Positions 25,350-34,677 of a stretch of DNA of 64,000 nucleotides are shown here, piece after piece. The translations under genes were made by a program, and so were the position numbers. The notes beneath the pieces are model-generated. The model had not been told where the DNA came from. It did not search any database and saw only the letters and a list, made by a program, of their open reading frames with translations. The stretch is from JAAZNO01 sp012798275 (GTDB taxonomy: Bacteria; Chloroflexota; Anaerolineae; B4-G1; SLSP01), in contig DAOPQD010000004.1 of assembly GCA_035347995.1 (NCBI GenBank), positions 1 through 64,000 on the forward strand. The letters run 5' to 3'. How positions within the stretch are numbered: the stretch's first letter is position 1; every line of letters starts with the position of its first letter.

Positions 25350-25664
25350 ATGTTAATTACAGATTTGCAAATGGGCATCGCGATATGTCTGTTCGTGCTG
25401 GGAATGGGCTCGTGCATCGCCGGGTTGTGGACCATTCTCTCGCGCCGCTACCGGCAAATGCTCCAGGAAGTCTCGGCGCAATCCACCGTAGCGACGAGCA
25501 AGGCGCTCACCAACGTGGCGCTGTCTCCTCTCGTCGAATCCCTCACCGGCCTGGTCAATGCGATCAACGAACTCATTCGCACCTCAGTCGGGGTCGGCAT
25601 CTTCCTCTGGCTGTTCGGCATTGCCCTGTGCGTCGCGTCTTTCTGGATGCTTTCGACGATGTGA
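25350..25664 (+). CDS. Small two-TM membrane protein, first gene of the cassette
   Basis: The 104-aa product has two transmembrane helices: GIAICLFVLGMGSCIAGLW (about 9-27) and VGIFLWLFGIALCVASFWML (about 82-101). They flank a helical segment with SRRYRQMLQEVSAQSTVATSK. It has no recognised family. It ends 8 bp before the NACHT-TPR gene, so it is probably part of the same system, as a membrane anchor, pore or regulator. These roles are inferences from position only. Confidence 0.65.
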   Translation: MLITDLQMGIAICLFVLGMGSCIAGLWTILSRRYRQMLQEVSAQSTVATSKALTNVALSPLVESLTGLVNAINELIRTSVGVGIFLWLFGIALCVASFWMLSTM

Positions 25665-25672
25665 GGCATACC

Positions 25673-28600
25673 ATGCCATTCCAAACTCTATCAGCAGCAC
25701 CCCGGCGTGCGGCTCAGGGGACTCCGGCCCCTGAGCCCCCCGCGCTGCGAGACTATCTCCAGGCCCTCGCCGACGACCCCCTCCTCGCTACGGCAGGCCA
25801 GCGTTACGTGCCGCTTGAGGCGCGGGATGAGGCCACCGCGGAAATCAGCCCTCTGCCAGAAGCGCTCGACGCCTCAACGCTGGCAATCCTGTCAGGCCCT
25901 TTGGGGAGCGGTAAGACCTTCACCCTGCGACATCTCGCCTGGCAGCGCGCACGACAAGCGCTCACTCCTGCCGGCGTCGGGGAAACGCCCATCCCGCTCT
26001 CCCTCGATCTGGGCGAACTGACCGCCGATAGGACCCTCGAAGAGCTGCTCCTGGCCGAAATACAACGACGGCTCCCTCACGTCAACGCCGCGAGCCTCGC
26101 CGCGCTGTTGCAATGCGCGCGCCCCCTCTACCTGTGTGACAACCTCAACGTGCTGACAACGCCCGGCAGTCGGCAGCGCTTCTGGAAATGGCTGGCGGAA
26201 CAGCGCCGCACGCAGCCGCACGCCCGCTTCATCATCGCTACGCGCCCCGAGGCCTGGCGAGAGGAAGAGGCCCCGATCACCTCGCCGGAGACATGGCAGC
26301 TCCTGCCGTTGCACGACCGCAACGTGGACCTGTACATCGAACACTACGCCGCCGGGGGAACCGCCGCCGCCATCCGGCGACGCCTCCGCCAGGACCCACC
26401 CCTGTGGGACCTGGTCCATCTTCCCCTTTTTCTCCACAGCGCGTTACAGCTGGCCGGGCGCCCCGAATCGCCGCTCCCCTGGTGGAGCCGCTGCGCCATC
26501 ATCGCTGAGGCGCTCCAGCAAGCCCAACGTCTGCCCGACAAAAGCGCCTGGCAGGCATGGCTGGAAACCGCCGGCGCCGGCATCGCCGAGCTGGCCTTCA
26601 TCCTCCAGCAAGCCCAGGCGACAGGAACAGCGCAATCCCCTTGCGCCGGGATCGCCAAAGCCGCCGGCTCGCTGCTACCCCAGGCCTCCGCCTGCGGCGT
26701 GCTCCTGCCGCAGAGGGACGCGGGCAATTTCACCTTCATCCACCCCCTCGTGCAGGATTTCTTCGCCGCCGCGGCGCTGAAATCCAGATTTGGCGCGCGC
26801 CTCTCGCCGGCGATCTTCATCCAGGATGCTCAAGCGCAAGCCGCCTGGCAGGGAGCGCTGATCCAGCTGTACGGCCTGAGCGAGGATCGCCGGGAATTGC
26901 TGCACGCCTGGCTCTCCGCCGGCGAGGCGAAGCAGCTGGCCCCGCTGATAGCAGAATGTATGCTCAACAACGAGCCGACAGCGCATCTGCCCCTCAAAAC
27001 CGTGGAATTTGTGCAGCTCACCCATTCCCAATCCAGCGCCTTTGGATTCGGCCTGGCCCTCAAGCAATTGGGACAGCTCGAAGCCGCCCGGGCCGCCTTC
27101 CGCGAAGCTCTGACGCTGGAACCTTCGTCACAACCCAAGACCGGCCCGCAAAAGGCAGATAAGGCCGCGCCGGATTCCCTGGATCAGACCCTGCAGCGGC
27201 TGCACGCCGGTCGCATCCAGCGCGAACTGGAACAGCCCGCGCAGGCGCTCACGGAGCTGCAAAGCGCGTTGACAGACGTCGAGCGGCTCTACGCCAGCAT
27301 CCACTACGAGATCGGCGTCACGCTGCTCCAGGAGCGACGCGAGACCGAAGCCCTCGCCGCGTTCACCGAGGCGCAGGCGCGAGACCCGGAATCCCCCCTC
27401 TATGCCTATCAGGTCGGGGTCGTGCTCAACCGCCTGGGGCGCTTTCACGAAGCATTACAGCCCCTCAACGCCGCCCTCGAACGTGCGCCTGACATGGCGC
27501 CGGCGTATCAAGAGCTCGCACATGCCTATCAACAGCAACGCTGGACCGGCGAGGCCCGGCGCATCCTGAGCAAAGCCCTGGAACTGGCCCCCAATGACGG
27601 TAATCTCTGCTACGAACTGGGGACGCTGCTCTCCCAAAGCGGCGAAACCGAACAGGCGCGGACTTACCTCCAACGCGCGCTGCGGCTGCGCCCCGATTGC
27701 GCCGCCTGGCACGACACGCTGGGCCGGCTCTATCAGCAGCATGGCGCGAGCTCCGACGAAGCGCTGCAGGAATTCGAACAGGCGGTCGCGCTCGATCCCG
27801 ATGCCGCCGCCTACTGGAATCATCTCGGACTGGCCTATCAGCGCGCGGGAGAGCCGGCGCGCGCGCTCCCCTGTCTGCAGCGCGCCGTGGCCCTGGACCC
27901 GGAATGCGACAACTGGCAGAGCGCACTCGCCGAGGCGCTGCGGGAAGGCGGCCATTACGCCGAGGCGATCCCAGCCTACCAACGCGCCCTGGAACTGGGC
28001 GCGAAGACCGCCGGGCTCTGCTACGGGCTGGCGGCATGCCTCGCCCGACAAGGGCAGACTGCCGCCGCCCTCCAGAAGCTCCAGGAGGCCGTGCAACTCA
28101 CGCCGGAATTCCCGCCGGCCCACGTGCTGATCGGACAAATTCACCTGGAGCAGGGACGCCCTAAAGAGGCGCTGACGGCGTACCTGACGGCTTGCGCCCT
28201 CGATCCGACGCAAGCGCACTCCTACTACGCGCTGGGCGTGACGTACGCGCAGCTGCAGGAGCCCGTGCAAGCGCTGGCGGCGCTCCAGAAGGCGCTGGAG
28301 CTGCAACCCCATCTCCACGGCGCCTGCGACGCCCTGGGACAGGTCCACGAAGCGCTGGGAGACGACACGGCGGCGCTCGCCGCGTACACGCAGGCGGTCG
28401 AACTGCAACCGCAGAACGGCAGCTACGCCCTCCACGCGGGCATCGTCGCGCAGCGCCTGGGACAGCACGAGACGGCGCAAACGCTCCTGGAGCAGGCGCT
28501 GCCGCTGCTGCCTGAACATCCCGCCCTGCATTATCACCTGGGACTGGCCTATCAGCAGCAACAGGCCTGGGGAAAAGCGCTGACGGCTTTCCGCAAGAGT

Positions 28601-31600
28601 GTGACGCTACAGCCAGAAGCGCCGGACTATCCTGTGCAGCTCGCCGCGACCGCCTTCCGGCTGGGGCAGCTGGAGGAGGCGGAGCACGCCGCCCGGCAGG
28701 CCCTGGCGCAGCGGCCTGGCGACCCCGAGATCTGCCTGCTGCTGGGTCAAATCGCCGAGGCGGGCAAGCGCTACGAAGAGGCGCGGGCCTACTACCAGGA
28801 GACGCTCACCGCGCAACCGGCGAACCTCGTCGCCCGTAGCCGGCTCGCGACAATGCTCCTGGAGCTCCGCCGTTACCACGAAGCCGAAGCCGCGCTGGAA
28901 GAGGGGCTGCGTCTCGCGCCGGAGATGGCGGCGCTGCATCACGGCATGGCGCGCCTGTACGCCGCCCGCGGCGCCGTCGAGCAGGCCCTCGCTGCCTTCG
29001 ATCGAGCCCTCACGCTCGACCCGCAACAACCGCGTTACCTGCTCGATAAAGCCCGCCTCCTCTACGAGCTGCAGCAGCCGCAGGCGGCCATCGTCACCCT
29101 GGAGCGCGCCCTGACGCTCGACGCCCGCTGTGGAGAAGCGCACCGACAGTTGGGGCAGATCTACGAGGCGCTGCAACAGGACGACCTGGCGCTCGCCGCT
29201 TATCGGCAGGCTGCGACCTGCACGCCCGACGACACCGCGGTGACATTCGAGCACGCCCGCCTCTGTCTGAAGCTGGGAGACGTGGAAACGGCGATCGCCG
29301 AATTGCAAAAGGCGGCGGAACTGCGCCCCGACTGGGCTGAGGCCCGCTATCGGCTCGGCGAGGCCTACGCGCGGCGGCGCGACTGGGATGCGGCGCGCGA
29401 GGCCTTCGAGAACGCGATCGAGCTCGAACCCGCCAACGCGACCTATCACGCCGCCGCCGGCGCCAGCTATCGGCAGCTGGGGCGGCTCAAGGCGGCCCTG
29501 AGCGCGTTCCAGACCGCTTCCCGCATAGATCCCGAGAACGTGGACTATCAGCGGCAGCTCGGCGCGCTGTACCGCGAGCTGGGACGCCTCGACGAGGCGT
29601 TGACGACGCTGCAGGCGGCGCAAGAGAGATCGCCCAAGACCGCCAGCCTGTACGTCGAACTGGGGCGCGCCTTCACCGCCAAGGGGCTGCTCCCCGAAGC
29701 GCTGCGGCAATTCACGCAGGCGGCGGAACTGGAGCCCAACGAGCCGATGCACTACCAGGATCTGGGGCTCCTCTTCCAGCGTCTGGGGCAGGCAGAACGG
29801 GCGCTGGACATGCTGAAGACCGCCATCACCCTGGCGCCGGAGAATGCCGCAGCGCACGCCGCGCTGGGCCAGCTCTACCACGAACGCGGGGAACACGCCC
29901 TCGCCGCCGCAGAATTCGAACAGGCAGTCACCCATGCGCCCGAAGTCGCGCCCTACTGGCAACACCTGGCGCGAGCTCTCTGCCGTTTGCAGCGGTATGA
30001 CGCCGCGCTCGCGGCGGCGCAAAAGGCCATCGCGCTCGCGCCGCAGACGGCGGAGGCCCAGGCGCAGCTGGGGGACATCTACCTGGAGCTGCAACGTCCG
30101 CAAGACGCCCTCGACGCCTTCCGTCAGGCAGCGGCCCTGGAACCCGGCAATTCCGCCTACCCCTGCAGGGCAGCGCGGAGCCTCTACGCGCTGGAGCAGT
30201 ATCCCGCCGCGCTCGAAGCGTTACACGAAGCCATCCGCCGCAATCCGGGGGACGCCGAAGCCTATCACTGGCTGGGCGTCGTCTCCGCGCAGCAGGGGGA
30301 TATCGAAAAGGCGCTGACGGCTTATGAGACGGCCATCCGCCTGGAGCCGGAAGCCGCTGCGTCCTATCGGCAGCTGGGCCTGTTACACCGGCGACGCGGC
30401 GAGGGCGCTCAGGCCCGCGAGGCCCTGGAGCGCGCGCTCACGCTCGCTCCCTACGACGCGGAGGCGCAGTACATCCTAGGGCAACTGCACGAGGAATGCG
30501 GCGAAATCGAGGCAGCGCGCGAGCGCTACTATCAGGCGAGCGCCTTGCAGCCCGCCGTTCTCCCCTACCGGCGCGCCTACGGCATCGCCCTGCGCCAGAC
30601 TCAACGCGACGAGGAAGCCGCGCAAGTCTTCGCGGCCATCCTGGCTCAGGATGACGCCGATGCGGAGTCGCACTGGCAGATGGGGGCGCTGCTCGAGCAT
30701 CAGGGCGCTATGGAAAAGGCCTGGCGCGCTTTTGCCAGGGCAGCAGCGCTCAAGCCGGAGGAGTCCCGCTATCAACTGAGCGCCGCCGGCTCCCTCGCCA
30801 GATTCGGGCGCTATGCGCTGGCGCTGCGGGACGCCGGCATCCCCACCGTCCACCCAAGCGCCACCGAAGTGAGCGCCGCCATCCAAGACCTGCAGCAGCT
30901 GCTGGAGCATGATCCAGGCAACGCGGCGCTTCACGCCATGCTGGGTGAGATTCTGTCCCTCAACGGCAGACAGGCCGCAGCCATCGAGCACCTGCAGCGA
31001 GCGGTCGAGGCCGCACCGCACAACGCGGCCTACCATCGCCAGCTGGGACGGGCATTCCGTCTTAAGGAAGAAGGGTCATCCAGTCTCCGGGAGCTGCGCC
31101 TCGCCGAGACGTTGGCGCCGGCTGACGCCGAGACGCACTACGAGCTGGCGTTGACCCATCAGGCGCTGCAGCAGCCGGAACAGGCGGTCGTGGCGCTCTC
31201 CCGCGCCGTGGAGCTGGCCCCCACGGAAGCGCTCTATCCCTACGCGCTCGGTCAGATCCTGCAGAAGGCGGGGCAGCTGCAAGAGGCGGGGGCGGCGATA
31301 GCCAAAGCCATCAATCTCCAGGCCGGCGTCGCCGCGTGGCACAACGCGTTGGGCAAAATCCTCGAGGCGCAACGCCGCCATCACATCGCCATCGAACAGC
31401 ATTTGCGCGCCGCGGACCTGGAGCCCAACAACCCGGAGTATCTGTACAACGCCGCCCACACGTACCTCGCCATGAACAACGATAAACAGGCGGCGTCCCT
31501 CCTGGAACAGGCGCTCCAACTCCGTCCCGATAAGGTGGAGTGGTGGCTGGAGCTGGGAGATTGCTATCAGCGACAGGCACAGCCGCTGCAGGCGCGCGAC

Positions 31601-32422
31601 GCCTATCGTCATGCCGCCGCGCTGACGCCGATGGAACCGGCCTGTCTGCTCGGCCTGGGCGACGCGGCGCTGGCGCTGGGCGAATGGGAAGACGCCGAGG
31701 CGCACTATCGGCGCGCGCTGACCTTGAAGCAGGATGACGCCCCGGCCTACCGACGTCTGGCGCAGCTCCATGAGCAGCGGGCGGAATGGGAAAAGGCCAT
31801 CGCGGCGTATCAGCAGGCGTTGCGGCTCGAGCCGGAAGACGCCGAGACCCATTATCGGCTCGGTCTCGCCTGTCAGAGCAACACGCAGTATCCGCAAGCC
31901 CTGGAATACCTGGAGCAGGCCATCGCTCTCGCCCCGCAGCTCCTCGAGGCCTACACCGCTCTCGGCGCGACCTACGAGGCGCTGGAACGCGATGATGAAG
32001 CGCTCCAGGTCTATGAGCAAGCGTTGGTGATCGCGCCTAACCGCGTCGAAAATCACCTGCAGGTCGGGAGGGTGTGCCGCCGTCTCGGTCGCCTCGACAA
32101 GGCCATCGCCCATTTCCGGCGCGGGCTGGAGCTCGACCCCCGGCGCGCGCAGGCCTATCACGAGCTGGGACAGACCTGTGAGCTGCAGGGCAAGTATCAT
32201 GAAGCGCTCGATGCCTATCTCGAAGCCGCGCGCCTGGAACCGGCAGCGGCGGAGTATTACTACAGCGCCGGTCTGATTTACAAGCTGCTGAAGCAGTACG
32301 GGCAATCCGCGGCAATGCTGCGGGAAGCGATCAAACTGCGGCCGGATGACGCCGCCATCTACAAACAATGGGCAGCCGTGAGCGCCGTTTCCATCTTCTG
32401 CCAACGCCAACCCCACACCTAA
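25673..32422 (+). CDS. Giant NACHT-like STAND NTPase with about 50 TPRs
   Basis: The 2249-aa product begins at ATG 25673 (GAGG upstream). Residues about 20-400 form a NACHT-like NTPase: Walker A GPLGSGKT (75-82), a Walker-B-like strand PLYLCDNLNVL (151-161), a sensor-type FIIATRPEAW (186-195), and a winged-helix-like FTFIHPLVQDFFAAAAL. From about residue 430 to the end there are about 50 tandem 34-residue TPRs with typical A-x3-AxxxYPxAL patterns. STAND proteins bind a trigger through their repeats and then oligomerise to activate an effector. No effector is fused at the N-terminus, so the neighbouring protease is the obvious candidate. Proteins this long are prone to mis-assembly, but the frame is intact. 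Confidence 0.85.
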   Translation: MPFQTLSAAPRRAAQGTPAPEPPALRDYLQALADDPLLATAGQRYVPLEARDEATAEISPLPEALDASTLAILSGPLGSGKTFTLRHLAWQRARQALTPAGVGETPIPLSLDLGELTADRTLEELLLAEIQRRLPHVNAASLAALLQCARPLYLCDNLNVLTTPGSRQRFWKWLAEQRRTQPHARFIIATRPEAWREEEAPITSPETWQLLPLHDRNVDLYIEHYAAGGTAAAIRRRLRQDPPLWDLVHLPLFLHSALQLAGRPESPLPWWSRCAIIAEALQQAQRLPDKSAWQAWLETAGAGIAELAFILQQAQATGTAQSPCAGIAKAAGSLLPQASACGVLLPQRDAGNFTFIHPLVQDFFAAAALKSRFGARLSPAIFIQDAQAQAAWQGALIQLYGLSEDRRELLHAWLSAGEAKQLAPLIAECMLNNEPTAHLPLKTVEFVQLTHSQSSAFGFGLALKQLGQLEAARAAFREALTLEPSSQPKTGPQKADKAAPDSLDQTLQRLHAGRIQRELEQPAQALTELQSALTDVERLYASIHYEIGVTLLQERRETEALAAFTEAQARDPESPLYAYQVGVVLNRLGRFHEALQPLNAALERAPDMAPAYQELAHAYQQQRWTGEARRILSKALELAPNDGNLCYELGTLLSQSGETEQARTYLQRALRLRPDCAAWHDTLGRLYQQHGASSDEALQEFEQAVALDPDAAAYWNHLGLAYQRAGEPARALPCLQRAVALDPECDNWQSALAEALREGGHYAEAIPAYQRALELGAKTAGLCYGLAACLARQGQTAAALQKLQEAVQLTPEFPPAHVLIGQIHLEQGRPKEALTAYLTACALDPTQAHSYYALGVTYAQLQEPVQALAALQKALELQPHLHGACDALGQVHEALGDDTAALAAYTQAVELQPQNGSYALHAGIVAQRLGQHETAQTLLEQALPLLPEHPALHYHLGLAYQQQQAWGKALTAFRKSVTLQPEAPDYPVQLAATAFRLGQLEEAEHAARQALAQRPGDPEICLLLGQIAEAGKRYEEARAYYQETLTAQPANLVARSRLATMLLELRRYHEAEAALEEGLRLAPEMAALHHGMARLYAARGAVEQALAAFDRALTLDPQQPRYLLDKARLLYELQQPQAAIVTLERALTLDARCGEAHRQLGQIYEALQQDDLALAAYRQAATCTPDDTAVTFEHARLCLKLGDVETAIAELQKAAELRPDWAEARYRLGEAYARRRDWDAAREAFENAIELEPANATYHAAAGASYRQLGRLKAALSAFQTASRIDPENVDYQRQLGALYRELGRLDEALTTLQAAQERSPKTASLYVELGRAFTAKGLLPEALRQFTQAAELEPNEPMHYQDLGLLFQRLGQAERALDMLKTAITLAPENAAAHAALGQLYHERGEHALAAAEFEQAVTHAPEVAPYWQHLARALCRLQRYDAALAAAQKAIALAPQTAEAQAQLGDIYLELQRPQDALDAFRQAAALEPGNSAYPCRAARSLYALEQYPAALEALHEAIRRNPGDAEAYHWLGVVSAQQGDIEKALTAYETAIRLEPEAAASYRQLGLLHRRRGEGAQAREALERALTLAPYDAEAQYILGQLHEECGEIEAARERYYQASALQPAVLPYRRAYGIALRQTQRDEEAAQVFAAILAQDDADAESHWQMGALLEHQGAMEKAWRAFARAAALKPEESRYQLSAAGSLARFGRYALALRDAGIPTVHPSATEVSAAIQDLQQLLEHDPGNAALHAMLGEILSLNGRQAAAIEHLQRAVEAAPHNAAYHRQLGRAFRLKEEGSSSLRELRLAETLAPADAETHYELALTHQALQQPEQAVVALSRAVELAPTEALYPYALGQILQKAGQLQEAGAAIAKAINLQAGVAAWHNALGKILEAQRRHHIAIEQHLRAADLEPNNPEYLYNAAHTYLAMNNDKQAASLLEQALQLRPDKVEWWLELGDCYQRQAQPLQARDAYRHAAALTPMEPACLLGLGDAALALGEWEDAEAHYRRALTLKQDDAPAYRRLAQLHEQRAEWEKAIAAYQQALRLEPEDAETHYRLGLACQSNTQYPQALEYLEQAIALAPQLLEAYTALGATYEALERDDEALQVYEQALVIAPNRVENHLQVGRVCRRLGRLDKAIAHFRRGLELDPRRAQAYHELGQTCELQGKYHEALDAYLEAARLEPAAAEYYYSAGLIYKLLKQYGQSAAMLREAIKLRPDDAAIYKQWAAVSAVSIFCQRQPHT

Positions 32423-32439
32423 ACCAAGAGAGCCGCCGC

Positions 32440-34140
32440 ATGTCCAACCTGAAGCCATTTCCTGCCACCGTATTTGCTCCCACCAGCGCCGAGGTCACCG
32501 CCAAAGCGCTGGTGGAGGCGCAGGTCGAGATGGAACAGCTCATCACCACGCTGCTGCTCGAGCCCCAAATGCCGTCACAGGCAGGCTGGAGCCGCTCAGG
32601 AGCCGTGTATCTCATCCTCTCCAGCCGGCAGGCCTTGCGCGAACGCTATGGCGAGGAAGGATTCCGGCTGGTGGATGATGCCCTCAAGCAGCTGCAGCTG
32701 GCAGTCTCCGCGCATGTGGACCTCAACGCGCTGTTGGTCTACGTAGACGAGGCGGCCTCGTTGGTGTCCTATGGCCTGCAGCCGGTAGACGCCACGCATC
32801 CCTGGAAGATCAAGGGGCTGATCGAATCCCTCGACGCCTTCCTCAAGACGCGCAAGCAGGCGCTCCGCTATATCCTGATCGTGGGGGGAGACGCCATCAT
32901 CCCCTTCCATCGGCTGCCCAACCCCATCAACGATCAGGACGCCGACGTCCCCTCCGACAATCCCTACGCCTCGCAAGACGCGAACTACTTCATCCCCGAA
33001 CGGGCCATCGGACGGCTCCCCGACGGGCAAGGCGAACCGGTCACCGTGCTGCTGCAGCTGCTGGAAGAGGCCATCAGCGCGCACCGGCGTAAAGCGGCGA
33101 CAGACAAGGGCGCGTGGACGGCGCTGCTGCGCCATCTGCGGGGCGACGGCGAGAGGGAAGATCCGCGCGCGGGCCTGGGCTACTCGGCCAGCATCTGGCG
33201 CAAGGCCTCGCGCCAGGTGTTGCAGACCCTCGGCGACCGTCAGCCCCTGCGGATCTCACCGCCGCTGACCTATCAGGAATTCAAACCGGTGCGCTATGCG
33301 CCGTTCAGCTACTTCAATCTGCACGGCATCGAGGACGGGCCGAACTGGTACGGGCAGCGCGACGCCCTCTTTCCGGCGACCTACGAGCTGTTCCCCGTCG
33401 CGCTGCGCCCCGAAGACCTGCGCCCGGCGGACTACGCCGGCGCGATCGTCTTCAGCGAGGCCTGCTACGGCGCCAACATCCTGGGCAAAAACAGCGACGC
33501 CTCGCTGGCGCTGAAGTTTCTCGCCGCGCGGGCCAGAGCGGTGATCGGCTCGACCAAAGTGTCTTATGGGACGGTCGCGCCGCCACTGATCGGCGCGGAC
33601 CTCCTGGCCCGCTATTTCTGGAAAGGGCTGTTGGCCCAGCTGCCGATCGGCGAAGCGCTCAAATACGCCAAGGTCAGCCTGGCGCGCGAGATGCAAGAGC
33701 GGCAGGGCTATCTGGACAGCGAGGATCAGAAGACGCTGCTCAGCTTCGTGCTCTACGGCGACCCGGCGCTGCCGGGGCTCCCCGATGGCAACATCGAGCT
33801 GGTGAGCAAAGCGCTTTGCCCGCCGCTCGTCTATCAACGGCAAGCGCGCGATCAGAAGAGCCTGCTCTCCGAAAGCCTGGTCGCCGCGGTCAAAGGCCGC
33901 ATCGAGGCCAGCCTTCCCTATCTGGCGGAAGCGCGCGTCCAGGCCGTGCCGGTCATCCTGAGCGAGAGCGAGCCGGAGATGTCGCGCGCCAAGTCGCGCG
34001 GATCGCGCCGGCCCGTCGCCAGATGGGCCTTCACCCTGGAGAAGGATTTCCCCATCGAGGGCGACGGCGCCCATCGGCAGGTAGTCACGGTCACCGTGGA
34101 CGAACACGGCGCCATTCTCAAAGCCGTCATGTCAAAATGA
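32440..34140 (+). CDS. Caspase-fold cysteine protease of the gingipain (C25)/CHAT type
   Basis: The 566-aa product has the C25-like core: ILIVGGDAIIPFHRLPNP, then SDNPYAS and AIGRLP, the catalytic His in SYFNLHGIEDGPNWYG (H295) and the catalytic Cys in IVFSEACYGANI (C342), followed by ARAVIGSTKVSYGT. Both catalytic residues are present. There is no signal peptide, unlike secreted gingipains, so it acts in the cytoplasm, as expected for a bacterial caspase-like effector controlled by a STAND protein. It starts 17 bp after the NACHT-TPR gene. Its targets are unknown; the MraZ and FtsZ encoded next are candidates. Confidence 0.8.
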   Translation: MSNLKPFPATVFAPTSAEVTAKALVEAQVEMEQLITTLLLEPQMPSQAGWSRSGAVYLILSSRQALRERYGEEGFRLVDDALKQLQLAVSAHVDLNALLVYVDEAASLVSYGLQPVDATHPWKIKGLIESLDAFLKTRKQALRYILIVGGDAIIPFHRLPNPINDQDADVPSDNPYASQDANYFIPERAIGRLPDGQGEPVTVLLQLLEEAISAHRRKAATDKGAWTALLRHLRGDGEREDPRAGLGYSASIWRKASRQVLQTLGDRQPLRISPPLTYQEFKPVRYAPFSYFNLHGIEDGPNWYGQRDALFPATYELFPVALRPEDLRPADYAGAIVFSEACYGANILGKNSDASLALKFLAARARAVIGSTKVSYGTVAPPLIGADLLARYFWKGLLAQLPIGEALKYAKVSLAREMQERQGYLDSEDQKTLLSFVLYGDPALPGLPDGNIELVSKALCPPLVYQRQARDQKSLLSESLVAAVKGRIEASLPYLAEARVQAVPVILSESEPEMSRAKSRGSRRPVARWAFTLEKDFPIEGDGAHRQVVTVTVDEHGAILKAVMSK

Positions 34141-34188
34141 AGCACGAAAATGAAGCACGAGAATGAAGCGCGAGAATAAAGCGTTAGG
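34137..34188 (+). repeat. Four tandem 13-bp repeats upstream of mraZ
   Basis: Units ATGAAGCACGAAA, ATGAAGCACGAGA, ATGAAGCGCGAGA and ATAAAGCGTTAGG start at 34137, 34150, 34163 and 34176. They begin in the protease stop codon and end 7 bases before the mraZ ATG. MraZ proteins of other bacteria bind short tandem repeats in front of their own gene, so this may be the local MraZ operator. Confidence 0.6.
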
Positions 34189-34195
34189 ATGAACC

Positions 34196-34630
34196 ATGTT
34201 TCTCGGTGAACTCCATTGCACAGCGGACAACCGGGGCGACCTCGTCCTGCCGGAAGAACTGCGGACGGCGCTCAGCGACGGGCTCACGCTCACGCGGGGC
34301 CTGGAGCGCTGCCTGGTGATCTACCCTGCCGGGGCCTGGCAGCAGCTGGCAGAGAAAATCCACACGCGACTTCAACTCACGCGGGCAGGAGATCGCGCCC
34401 TGGCCCGCCTGCTGTTTTCGGGAGCGGTGAACTGCGCACCCGACGCGGAGGGTCGCATTCCCTTGCCGGACGCCCTGCGGCGCTACGCCGGCATCGCCGG
34501 CGACACCGTCATCGTGGGGATGTACAGTCATCTGGAGCTGTGGGACGCGCGGCGGTGGGCCGAAGTGACGGCGCGCATGGAGGCGCAGGCAGCCGCTGCG
34601 GCAATTGACACGCCCTATCCGCTCGTGTGA
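34196..34630 (+). CDS. mraZ: MraZ-family DNA-binding protein
   Basis: The 144-aa product shows both AbrB-like halves of MraZ: MFLGELHCTADNRGDLVLPE and GRIPLPDALRRYAGI. Family blocks LTRGLERCLVIYP, LTRAGDRALARLLFSGA and VIVGMYSHLELWDARRWAE are also present. MraZ is a ring-forming transcription factor that normally heads the division and cell-wall gene cluster and regulates it. Here it sits alone with ftsZ, with no mraW, mur or fts genes. Several usually conserved residues differ (TADNRGDLVLPEEL for TLDDKGRLTIPAKF), so it looks like a divergent paralogue. AGGA lies 7 bases upstream. Confidence 0.85.
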   Translation: MFLGELHCTADNRGDLVLPEELRTALSDGLTLTRGLERCLVIYPAGAWQQLAEKIHTRLQLTRAGDRALARLLFSGAVNCAPDAEGRIPLPDALRRYAGIAGDTVIVGMYSHLELWDARRWAEVTARMEAQAAAAAIDTPYPLV

Positions 34631-34677
34631 ACAACATGGGCACGTGGATACGTAAGCGTTTCAGGGGGTGATCCAGG

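Noticed and set aside
27455..28561. Long minus-strand frames opposite the TPR gene (also 28607-30103 and 31076-32458)
   Set aside because: They are periodic translations of the TPR-coding DNA and stop arbitrarily; no start signals were found.
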